DNA of 7,269 nt. Source: a bacterium. Its GTDB lineage: Bacteria; Patescibacteriota; Microgenomatia; Levybacterales; UBA12049. The notes under the pieces are model-generated. The model saw nothing but the letters and a program-made list of their open reading frames with translations. It was not told the origin of the DNA and did no database searches. A program made the translations under genes and the position numbers. Where the stretch lies: the NCBI GenBank assembly GCA_021852095.1, contig JAJZOC010000026.1, positions 1-7,269 of the forward strand, read 5' to 3'. Positions 1-6,131 of this stretch are shown piece after piece; the first letter of the stretch is position 1, and the number at the start of each line of letters is the position of its first letter.

Positions 1-1
1 A

Positions 2-85
2 TCTAAAAAATTACTTACGTTGATCTTACCTCAAGGCCCGAAAGGAAAAGCGCTAACAGACTATATCAACGCCTTGGTTTTGTAA
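2..85 (+). CDS. 3' end of an unrecognised gene (partial)
   Basis: An open frame runs from the left edge to a TAA at 83-85, giving the last 27 residues of a protein whose start lies outside the window. The visible tail contains a hydrophobic stretch (LLTLILP), then QGPKGKALTDYINALVL. It looks like a beta-strand, a Gly/Pro/Lys loop and a final amphipathic helix, as expected at the end of a globular domain. I do not recognise the family. Coding is supported by the uninterrupted frame, by the protein-like composition, and by the position on the same strand 36 nt before the next gene. A chance open frame of this length is possible in principle. Confidence 0.55.
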   Translation, partial: SKKLLTLILPQGPKGKALTDYINALVL

Positions 86-108
86 AACGCAACACAAACA
101 TTTATAGA
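80..108 (+). promoter_or_regulatory. Possible sigma70-type promoter before the HAD gene
   Basis: TTGTAA at 80-85 (4 of 6 matches to TTGACA) is followed after 17 nt by TATAGA at 103-108 (4 of 6 matches to TATAAT). The spacing is ideal and transcription would start near 115, leaving only a few nucleotides before the ATG at 122. The -35 box would overlap the stop codon of the upstream gene. In sequence this AT-rich, such matches arise often by chance, so this is only a candidate. Confidence 0.25.
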
Positions 109-121
109 TTGAAATTATAAG

Positions 122-607
122 ATGTATTCAAAAAAATCTCTTGCCCTTTTCGATATAGACTATACGCTTTTTGACACACAGTCTTTTAAGGATAGCGGGT
201 TTTTAAAGTACAAACTGTATAAAGAAGTAAAGGATGTTTTGGAGAAAATAAGCGGATTGGCTGAAGTTGGGATTTTTTCAGAGGGAGATGATAATTTTCA
301 AAGGGAAAAACTAAAAAAAACTTTAATAGATGCTCAATTTGATAAAGAAAAGGTTCATATTTTTTTGAATAAAGAGGATAATATCGATTGGGTTTTAAAA
401 AAATATAGAGCTTTTAATATTTTCCTTGTTGATGACAAGCTTAATTTTTTACAACTTGCTAAGAATATAAATGAAAGAGTATTTGTAATTTGGATAAAAA
501 GAGGTCCTTATGCAGAGAATCAAAAAGAAATTTCGGGATTTAAACCGGATGCAACAGTGAATAATTTGATGGAAGCGGCAGAGATAGTAAGGAAAAAAAA
601 TAATTGA
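122..607 (+). CDS. HAD-superfamily hydrolase (small, phosphatase-like)
   Basis: This 161-residue protein is close to the size of a bare HAD Rossmann core. Motif I is the N-terminal FDIDYTLFDT, with the presumed nucleophile Asp11 and acid/base Asp13. Motif II is probably the Ser in GIFSEG (Ser53). Motif IV is the paired Asp in IFLVDDKL (Asp104-Asp105), which would hold Mg2+. The motif III lysine is probably in the 84-94 stretch but cannot be fixed by eye. The spacing from motif I to motif II leaves little room for a cap domain. HAD enzymes usually remove phosphate from small molecules; the substrate cannot be read from the sequence. No Shine-Dalgarno sequence precedes the ATG, and no better start exists that keeps the DxDxT motif near the N-terminus. 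The gene lies 36 nt after the previous one and 168 nt before glmS, so it is probably not tightly coupled to the cell-wall genes. Confidence 0.85.
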   Translation: MYSKKSLALFDIDYTLFDTQSFKDSGFLKYKLYKEVKDVLEKISGLAEVGIFSEGDDNFQREKLKKTLIDAQFDKEKVHIFLNKEDNIDWVLKKYRAFNIFLVDDKLNFLQLAKNINERVFVIWIKRGPYAENQKEISGFKPDATVNNLMEAAEIVRKKNN

Positions 608-684
608 ATATTGGATTTCTAATGACCAACCAAACTTAATAAACAAATAAACAAATGTCAAATAAGCAAATCAATTTCAAATAG

Positions 685-714
685 TTAAATTTCAAATTAT
701 TTGAGATTTATAAT
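685..714 (+). promoter_or_regulatory. glmS: Possible promoter for glmS
   Basis: A perfect TATAAT lies at 709-714. TTAAAT at 685-690 (3 of 6 matches to TTGACA) lies 18 nt upstream. Transcription would begin near 721, giving a leader of about 55 nt that contains the right arm of the inverted repeat. The gap is AT-rich enough for the perfect -10 box to occur by chance. A second candidate -10, TAATAT at 763-768, would instead give an almost leaderless transcript starting at the glmS ATG. Confidence 0.3.
686..710. repeat. 25-nt near-perfect palindrome
   Basis: Positions 686-697 are mirrored by 699-710 around T698, with only one non-Watson-Crick pair (T691 with G705). The core is TCAAAT-T-ATTTGA. 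It sits in the apical part of the larger inverted repeat and overlaps the candidate glmS promoter spacer, so it could be an operator-like site or simply part of the repeat element. It has no GC-rich stem or downstream T-tract, so it is not a typical terminator. Confidence 0.55.
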
Positions 715-775
715 ATTTGTTATTTGATTATTGATTTGTTTATTGGATTATTTGCTTATTTGTAATATTTATTTT

Positions 776-2566
776 ATGTGCGGAATTTTTGGTTACGTAG
801 GAAAACAAAATAATGCTTCACAAATTGTTCTCGAGGGGCTTAAACTCCTTGAATATCGGGGTTACGATTCTTGGGGAATCGCGGCGAAGATTAAAGATGA
901 AAGATTAAAGATGAAAGATTTTATTGTAGAGAAACATATTGGAAAAATCGGAAACGCACTACTCAACTCTCAACTCTCTACCCCCAACTCTCAACTCTCC
1001 ATAGGACATACCCGTTGGGCAACTCATGGAGGAGTTACGGTTAAAAATGCCCATCCGCATTTGGATTGCACAAAAACAATTGCAGTTGTTCACAACGGGA
1101 TTGTTGAAAACTTTCAGGAGCTAAAAACTGAATTAATAAAAAAAGGGCATAGGTTTATTTCGGAAACCGACACGGAAATTATTCCTCATCTTGTTGAAGA
1201 AAATCTTAAAAAAGAGGGTTTTGCGACCTCTGTTCGTGATGCATTCAATGAACTTAAGGGCATGAATGCGATTGTGGTTATGAACGCGGTTTCGAATGAA
1301 ATAATAGCTGCAAAAAATGGATCCCCTCTTGTTGTAGGTGTAGGCAAAAACGAGTTTTTTATTGCGTCGGACGCATCAGGAATTGTTAAATACACACGGA
1401 AAGTAATATTCATAAAGGATAATGAAATGGCAATATTAGGGAAGAATATTCAAATTCTTTCTCTGCCAAAAGGAAAAAAGTTAAGAATAAATTATGAAAC
1501 TGTTAATTGGGAACCGGAAGATGCCGATAAAGGAAAATATAAACATTTTATGATTAAGGAAATTTATGATCAGCCAAAGGTAATTTACAATATTGCGGAA
1601 AATTACGGCGATCAAATAGAAAATTTTGCTAAGATTATAAAGGATGCTCGGGGAACTTTTTTTATCGGAGCAGGAACTGCTTACTATGCATGCATAGGGG
1701 GGGCATATCTTTTTTCAACAGTTGCCAATAAACACGTTAATGTGGTAGTTGCTTCGGAATTTAACTACCTGGAAAATTTTTTAAACAGAGAGTCTTTGGT
1801 AATTGCTCTTTCTCAATCTGGGGAAACGATTGATGTAGTTGAGCCTATAACCCGGGCTAAACAGAAAAAAAGTACGGTTGCGGCAATTACAAATACCTTG
1901 GGATCAAGCCTTTATAGACTCGCTGACCATAAAATACTTTTAGGAGCCGGTCCTGAAAAAGCAGTAGCTTCAACCAAGGCTTACACCGCTAAGCTTTCGC
2001 TCTTGCTTTTTTTGGCATTTTCTTTAGCCGGAAGAAACAAAGAAGGAAAAAAGCTTCTGGTTCAGACAGATCGGGAAATTAGGAGAATCTTGGATAAAAA
2101 AAATATTGAGAAAATTAAAAAACTTGCCGATAAGCTTTGCCGTATTGATCACATCTATACACTTGGACGCGGTTTGTCTTATTCAACCGCGCTTGAAGCG
2201 GCCTTAAAAATTAAGGAAGTGAGCTATATTCATGCAGAGGGTTTTGCCGGCGGAGAACTTAAGCATGGAACATTGGCTTTGATTTCCGAAGGTACACCTT
2301 GTATAATTTTCGCACCGATTGATGAAACTTATGAAGCCATTATTTCTAATGCCATTGAAATTAAAGCACGAGGAGGATTTGTAATTGGTATAAGTCCAAA
2401 AAGAGCAAGGGTTTTTGATTATTGGATTAAGATTAATGATCTTAAGCAGGCATCTTTGATTGCCCAAATTATTCCAGCCCAACTATTGGGGTATTTTATC
2501 GCGATTAAAAAAGGTTACGATCCGGACAAACCTAGAAATTTAGCCAAAAGCGTTACGGTAAAATAG
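776..2566 (+). CDS. glmS: Glutamine-fructose-6-phosphate aminotransferase (isomerizing)
   Basis: GlmS makes glucosamine-6-phosphate from fructose-6-phosphate and glutamine, the entry step to UDP-GlcNAc and peptidoglycan. I place the start at ATG 776 because processing must expose Cys2 (MCGIFGYVG) as the glutaminase nucleophile; a TTG frame opening at 731 would bury it behind 15 residues. This gives 596 residues, against 609 in E. coli. The glutaminase domain shows YRGYDS, HTRWATHG (78-85), HNG (106-108) and SETDTE (129-134). The isomerase half has two SIS domains with SQSGET (346-351), AVASTKAYT, Glu481, ELKHG with His497, and the classic PRNLAKSVTV tail with Lys591. Oddities are YRGYDSW where E. 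coli has YRGYDSA, AGTAYY where E. coli has CGTSYN, and two heptamer repeat tracts encoding residues 38-49 and 63-75. No Shine-Dalgarno sequence precedes the ATG. It heads the likely operon. Confidence 0.97.
   Translation: MCGIFGYVGKQNNASQIVLEGLKLLEYRGYDSWGIAAKIKDERLKMKDFIVEKHIGKIGNALLNSQLSTPNSQLSIGHTRWATHGGVTVKNAHPHLDCTKTIAVVHNGIVENFQELKTELIKKGHRFISETDTEIIPHLVEENLKKEGFATSVRDAFNELKGMNAIVVMNAVSNEIIAAKNGSPLVVGVGKNEFFIASDASGIVKYTRKVIFIKDNEMAILGKNIQILSLPKGKKLRINYETVNWEPEDADKGKYKHFMIKEIYDQPKVIYNIAENYGDQIENFAKIIKDARGTFFIGAGTAYYACIGGAYLFSTVANKHVNVVVASEFNYLENFLNRESLVIALSQSGETIDVVEPITRAKQKKSTVAAITNTLGSSLYRLADHKILLGAGPEKAVASTKAYTAKLSLLLFLAFSLAGRNKEGKKLLVQTDREIRRILDKKNIEKIKKLADKLCRIDHIYTLGRGLSYSTALEAALKIKEVSYIHAEGFAGGELKHGTLALISEGTPCIIFAPIDETYEAIISNAIEIKARGGFVIGISPKRARVFDYWIKINDLKQASLIAQIIPAQLLGYFIAIKKGYDPDKPRNLAKSVTVK
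887..920 (+). repeat. glmS: Tandem repeat, 14-bp unit (two 7-bp half units), inside glmS
   Basis: The 14-bp unit AGATTAAAGATGAA is repeated exactly for about 2.4 copies. It is itself two near-identical heptamers (AGATTAA and AGATGAA), so a 7-bp period can be followed over 888-922. The purine-rich tract encodes a charged, lysine-rich segment (residues 38-49) in the glutaminase domain, between YRGYDSW and HTRWATHG. Neither 7 nor 14 is a multiple of three, so gain or loss of a single unit would shift the reading frame. Confidence 0.85.
964..998 (+). repeat. glmS: Tandem repeat, CAACTCT heptamers, inside glmS
   Basis: Five 7-bp units fill this tract: CAACTCT, CAACTCT, CTACCCC, CAACTCT, CAACTCT. 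The pyrimidine-rich tract encodes NSQLSTPNSQLS (around residues 64-75), a 7-residue peptide repeat directly before the conserved GHTRWATHG glutamine-binding motif. It lies 41 nt after the AGATTAA tract, has the same unit length and spans the same 35 bp, but is a different sequence. The translated segment looks like a flexible Ser/Gln/Leu loop rather than conserved GlmS sequence. Confidence 0.85.
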
Positions 2567-2575
2567 GTATTAAAT

Positions 2576-3280
2576 ATGAAGCAATCAGTTATAATTCTTC
2601 ATGGGTGGGGGTTAAACGGTTCAAAATATAATCAATTAAAAAAAATTTTAGAGAATAAAAATAATGCTGTTTATGCTCCAGACATGCCAGGATTCGGCAA
2701 AGAAGTATTAGAATCGGCAAATATGGATTTAGATGATTATGTTCTGTTTTTAGAACGATTTATAAAAAAGAAGAAGATCGAAAGTCCAGTTTTAATAGGT
2801 CACTCATTTGGAGGCAGGGTTGCTATTAAATATACTTATAAATATCCCGATCAGGTTTCAAAACTTATTTTAACCGGTGTTCCAGTCATAAGACATATTA
2901 ATTCCAGACAGAAACTGGCCATTGTTTTGGCTAAAATAGGCGGTTCTGCTTCTTCGTTTTTGCCGAAGACGGTCTTTAATAAGTTAAGAAAAATGCCTTA
3001 TTACTTGGCTGGATCTTTTGATTACTATAAAGCCGGTCCGATGTCTAAAATTTTTGTTAGCATTATATCTGAAGATTTAACTTGTTTTATTAAGAGAATT
3101 AAAATACCAACTTTTCTTTTGTGGGGAGAGAAAGATCGGTTAACACCCGCAACGGATGTTTTGGAAATTAAAAAATATATGCCTCAGGCTGTTTCGGTAG
3201 TTTTTCCGGGGGAGGGCCATAGATTTCCTTATGAAAACCCCCGCTTGTTCTCTAAGGAGGTATTAAAATTAATATCATAA
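2576..3280 (+). CDS. Alpha/beta-fold hydrolase
   Basis: This 234-residue protein of the alpha/beta hydrolase superfamily is probably cytoplasmic, with no signal peptide. The oxyanion-hole motif HGWG is at residues 9-12. The nucleophile elbow GHSFGG places the serine at 77. The acid is probably Asp187 in GEKDRLTP, and the base is His215 in GEGHRFPYENP, completing the catalytic triad. The stretch from about 103 to 165 between core strands is the usual cap region. Members include esterases, lipases, C-C hydrolases and thioesterases, so the substrate is not predictable. The start lies 9 nt after the glmS stop with only a weak AGG as ribosome binding site, and the end overlaps the next gene by 1 nt (TAATG), so it is very likely co-transcribed with the cell-wall genes. 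A role in lipid or muropeptide processing is conceivable from context only. Confidence 0.9.
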   Translation: MKQSVIILHGWGLNGSKYNQLKKILENKNNAVYAPDMPGFGKEVLESANMDLDDYVLFLERFIKKKKIESPVLIGHSFGGRVAIKYTYKYPDQVSKLILTGVPVIRHINSRQKLAIVLAKIGGSASSFLPKTVFNKLRKMPYYLAGSFDYYKAGPMSKIFVSIISEDLTCFIKRIKIPTFLLWGEKDRLTPATDVLEIKKYMPQAVSVVFPGEGHRFPYENPRLFSKEVLKLIS

Positions 3281-4893
3281 TGAATTTGCTTTTTATTGCT
3301 ACTTCAATCGCGTTTTTTGTCTGGATTATAAGAAACTCTCTTTTTTGGGTTTATCTTTGGCAGGTTAAGGAATACAGATTTGACAGAATATATGTGTATT
3401 TTAAAGAGACGAACACGGGCAGAGGAATCATTTTTTCTTACTTTTCAGCTATAAAGTGGGCTGTTTTTTTCTTCTTTCTGCTAGTTTCGGTTAATAATGA
3501 CTTTTTGTTATCCTATAGACTATTTATATTTTTTATATTTGCCATCGAAGCTGTTTTGACATTTAAAGAATTTTTGTCTCATCGTTTGCGCAGGCCAGTT
3601 ATTACTATTAAGTCTGTTCTTATTTTGCTGCTAACTTTATTCTTTATTTCTCTGCTATTTTCTCTGCCTTTGACGGAGCAGTTTTTATGGTTTCTTCTTT
3701 TAGACAGGTTTGTATTTCTATTTGTAGTATTATTTGTTCTTATATTTCGTTTGCCTACCGAGTTTTATTCGGACATGCAGGCTGAAAGGGCAGTAAAGAA
3801 AATTCAGTCCCGCAAAGACCTTTTGGTAATAGGCATAACAGGAAGTTATGGTAAAAGCACGACGAAGGAATATGTTGCGCAAATACTCGCCCAAAAATAT
3901 ACTGTTTTAAAGACGAAAGGAACGAATAATACACTTATAGGAGTTGTTAAAACCGTAATATCGGATTTAAGAAGAGATACGGAAATTCTTGTGGTTGAAA
4001 TGGGGGCTTATAAAAAAGGAGAAATTGCCAAGATATGTAGTGTTGTTAATCCAAAAATAGGGATTATTACGGGTATTAGCAATCAGCATTTATCGTTGTT
4101 TGGCAGCCAGAAAAATATTCTGGAGGCAAAATATGAGCTGATAGATTCTCTCTCTCGTAATGGCTTAGCTGTCTTTAACGGCAACAGTGAAAATGCTTTT
4201 AACCTATATAAGAAAACAAAAAAGAAAAAAATTTTGTATCAGGTGGTGAATAAAACAGAAAAGAAATTGACAAACGACATCTGGGCGTATGATGTTTCTG
4301 TTAGAAAAGATGGTATTTATTTTAAGGTGGCTTTAGACGGCAAGGTTTTTAAACTGCATGCGTCTGTTATAGGAAAGCAAAATATCGAAAATATTCTGCC
4401 GGGAATATATATAGCCTATAAATTAGGTATTAAGCCTAAAGAGATAGAAAAGGCGGTTGGTTCTCTTACATCTTTGCAGAAGACAATGGTAAGACATAAG
4501 GTAAAAAATGGCTTAACTCTTATAGATGATACCTTTAACGCCAGTTCAGCGTCGGTTGTTTCTGCCATTTTCTATATATCTCTATATAAAGGGATTAAGA
4601 CAATGATCCTTTCCCCCATGATTGAGTTGGGAGAAGACAGCAGTAAGGAGCATTATAAGGCGGGTTTGGAAATTGGAAAAGTTTGCGATTTCCTTTATTT
4701 AACAAACAAGAATTACAGTGAAGATATTGTAAGAGGCGTAAAAGATTCCGGCGGAAAGTGCATGGCTCGTATTGGAAACCTAAAAGAAATAACAGATTTT
4801 GTTAAGGAATGCATAAATAAAGATGCCGCCTTAGATGATATAATTTTATTTGAAGGTAAAGAGGCAGGATTTATTTTAGATAGGATTTTATGA
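3280..4893 (+). CDS. MurF-type Mur ligase with N-terminal membrane domain
   Basis: The 537-residue protein has two parts. Residues 1-158 are strongly hydrophobic, with about five predicted membrane helices (roughly 3-28, 49-71, 77-97, 107-131, 135-158). From 180 onward it is an ATP-dependent Mur ligase with MurF-like motifs: P-loop GSYGKSTT (188-195, Lys192), KGTNNT (213-218), EMGAYKKGEI (240-249), NQH at 268-270, Lys284 where the carbamylated lysine sits, GKQNIEN (365-371), and DDTFNAS (416-422) followed by the C-terminal domain with MIELGEDS. MurF adds D-Ala-D-Ala to UDP-MurNAc-tripeptide. Only about 27 residues separate the last helix from the P-loop, so the normal UDP-binding N-domain is absent. 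This points to membrane tethering and perhaps a lipid-linked substrate. The ATG overlaps the previous stop; AAGGAGG (3254-3260) lies 19 nt upstream. It could be the housekeeping MurF or a paralogue with another acceptor. Confidence 0.88.
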   Translation: MNLLFIATSIAFFVWIIRNSLFWVYLWQVKEYRFDRIYVYFKETNTGRGIIFSYFSAIKWAVFFFFLLVSVNNDFLLSYRLFIFFIFAIEAVLTFKEFLSHRLRRPVITIKSVLILLLTLFFISLLFSLPLTEQFLWFLLLDRFVFLFVVLFVLIFRLPTEFYSDMQAERAVKKIQSRKDLLVIGITGSYGKSTTKEYVAQILAQKYTVLKTKGTNNTLIGVVKTVISDLRRDTEILVVEMGAYKKGEIAKICSVVNPKIGIITGISNQHLSLFGSQKNILEAKYELIDSLSRNGLAVFNGNSENAFNLYKKTKKKKILYQVVNKTEKKLTNDIWAYDVSVRKDGIYFKVALDGKVFKLHASVIGKQNIENILPGIYIAYKLGIKPKEIEKAVGSLTSLQKTMVRHKVKNGLTLIDDTFNASSASVVSAIFYISLYKGIKTMILSPMIELGEDSSKEHYKAGLEIGKVCDFLYLTNKNYSEDIVRGVKDSGGKCMARIGNLKEITDFVKECINKDAALDDIILFEGKEAGFILDRIL

Positions 4894-6131
4894 AAACTAT
4901 AGCGATCTCTATTTCTCCCAACACAGAGACTAAAGATATTTTTTTGGCTCTTAAGCTGTTGTTTTCTCCATGGGTATTTTTTAGGGGAGATTATACAAGA
5001 CGCTTAGAACAGTGGTTTAGATCATATTTCAATGTTTCCTATGCGGTAGCTTTTAACAGCGGAAGATCCTCCCTTTTTGCTATTTTGAAAGCCTTAAATA
5101 TAGGAAAAGGAGACGAGGTAATTCTTCAGGCATTTACTTGTGTTGTTGTTCCGAATGTGGTAATCGCTAGCGGAGCAATGCCTATCTATACTGATATAAA
5201 TGAATCATTAACAATGGACATTAAAGACTTCGAAGCTAAGATAACGAAAAAAACTCGAGCTGTTATTGTTCAGCATACATTCGGTATTCCTGCTGATATG
5301 ACCAGTATTAAAAAAATTGCAAGAAAATATAAGATTGCCGTTATCGAAGACGCTGCTCATACCATTGGCGGCACCTTGGAAAAAGATAAACTTGGTACGT
5401 TGGGGGATGCGGGTTTTTTTAGTTTTGGTCGGGATAAAGCCTTTTCGTCTGTTTTTGGGGGTATAGCCATTACGAAAGATAAACAGCTTGGTAAAAGAAT
5501 AAGAGAATATCAAAAAAAACTGAATAACCCTTCGTTTTTTTGGACGCTTCAACAGCTTTTGCATCCCATAGCTTTTGCTATTATTCTACCGCTTTACGAC
5601 ATTTTATATATTGGAAAAATAATACTTGTTATTGCGCAAAAAATAAAACTTCTTTCTATTCCTGTTTCTAGTCAAGAGAAAAAAGGTAAGTATTCTTTCT
5701 TGTCTGCAAAGAAAATCCCTAACTCTCTTGCTTGTTTGGCTTTGTTTCAGCTTCGAAGGATTAAAGAATTCTCTATGAATAGAGAAGCAATATCTAACAT
5801 ATATATAAATGGTTTATCCTCTAAAGATATCTCTGTTCCATATAAAGAAAATATTCCTTTTCTTCGTTTTCCTATTTTTTTCAAAAGGAGAGAAGAATTG
5901 ATAATATTTTTGAGACAAAAGGGTATTTATGTTGGTAAGTGGTATTCTGAAATAATAGATCCAAAAGGGGTTAATTTTGATAGAATCTGTTATAAAAAAG
6001 GTTCCTGTCCCAATGCGCAGTATTATGCTCAAAAGATTATAAATCTTCCCACCTATCCCAAAATGCGAATAAACGATGCTTTATTAATAAAGGATTTAAT
6101 AAATAAATATGTTAACGATAAAAGAAATTAG
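4890..6131 (+). CDS. DegT/DnrJ/EryC1/StrS-family PLP aminotransferase
   Basis: This fold-type I, pyridoxal-phosphate-dependent enzyme has 413 residues, near the family norm. Visible signatures are FNSGRSSL (55-62) at the phosphate-binding turn, GDEVILQAFTC (74-84), EDAAHTIGG (153-161) with Asp154 contacting the pyridine nitrogen, and SFGRDKAFSSVFGG (178-191) with Lys183 as the Schiff-base lysine. KIPNSLACLALFQLRRI (275-291) matches the usual dimer and substrate helix. Family members mostly aminate keto-sugar nucleotides; the substrate here is unknown. Residues about 215-257 form a hydrophobic segment with LHPIAFAIILPLYDILY and IILVIA, where most members have a soluble region. This suggests membrane association or a lipid-linked substrate. 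The ATG overlaps the Mur ligase stop (ATGA), with AGGA 4 nt upstream, so translation is probably coupled. Confidence 0.92.
   Translation: MKTIAISISPNTETKDIFLALKLLFSPWVFFRGDYTRRLEQWFRSYFNVSYAVAFNSGRSSLFAILKALNIGKGDEVILQAFTCVVVPNVVIASGAMPIYTDINESLTMDIKDFEAKITKKTRAVIVQHTFGIPADMTSIKKIARKYKIAVIEDAAHTIGGTLEKDKLGTLGDAGFFSFGRDKAFSSVFGGIAITKDKQLGKRIREYQKKLNNPSFFWTLQQLLHPIAFAIILPLYDILYIGKIILVIAQKIKLLSIPVSSQEKKGKYSFLSAKKIPNSLACLALFQLRRIKEFSMNREAISNIYINGLSSKDISVPYKENIPFLRFPIFFKRREELIIFLRQKGIYVGKWYSEIIDPKGVNFDRICYKKGSCPNAQYYAQKIINLPTYPKMRINDALLIKDLINKYVNDKRN

Larger units (their letters stand above)
638..762. repeat. AT-rich composite inverted/tandem repeat in the HAD-glmS gap
   Basis: This region is built from repeated CAAATAA/TTATTTG words. 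An 8-bp direct repeat (AATAAACA twice, then AAT) occupies 638-656. CAAATAAGCAAAT at 659-671 recurs as its exact reverse complement at 750-762. Overlapping it, 661-675 pairs with 730-744 at 14 of 15 positions, the exception being a G-T wobble, and the pairing continues as 677-683 with 721-727. The interior holds a separate palindrome centred on 698. The whole could form a large, mostly A-T hairpin or cruciform. It encodes nothing convincing. It resembles a dispersed intergenic repeat, but copy number elsewhere cannot be judged from one window. It ends 13 nt before the glmS start codon. Confidence 0.7.

Noticed and set aside
686..710. Intrinsic terminator for the HAD gene
   Set aside because: The stem is almost all A-T with a one-base loop and no T-run follows; it fits a palindromic repeat better.
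638..762. CRISPR array
   Set aside because: The repeated words are short, irregularly spaced and inverted, with no constant-length unique spacers and no cas genes nearby.
731..775. A TTG-initiated 15-residue N-terminal extension of glmS
   Set aside because: It would bury the catalytic N-terminal cysteine of the glutaminase domain and lies in the repeat-rich gap; ATG 776 gives the conserved MCGIFG start.
608..775. glmS ribozyme or other riboswitch upstream of glmS
   Set aside because: The gap is almost entirely A/T repeats with no GC-rich pseudoknot-like core, so nothing resembles the glmS ribozyme.
888..998. The two heptamer tracts pairing with each other as one long hairpin
   Set aside because: Only AGA/TCT triplets line up in each 7-bp period; the intervening positions mismatch, so a stable stem is not supported.
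2204..2482. Minus-strand open frame within glmS (and similar ones at 1186-1413, 5208-5564, 5814-6032, 6166-6372, 449-661)
   Set aside because: All lie opposite well-recognised genes or at a gene end, translate to low-complexity Phe/Ile/Asn-rich sequence without motifs, and are best explained as shadows.
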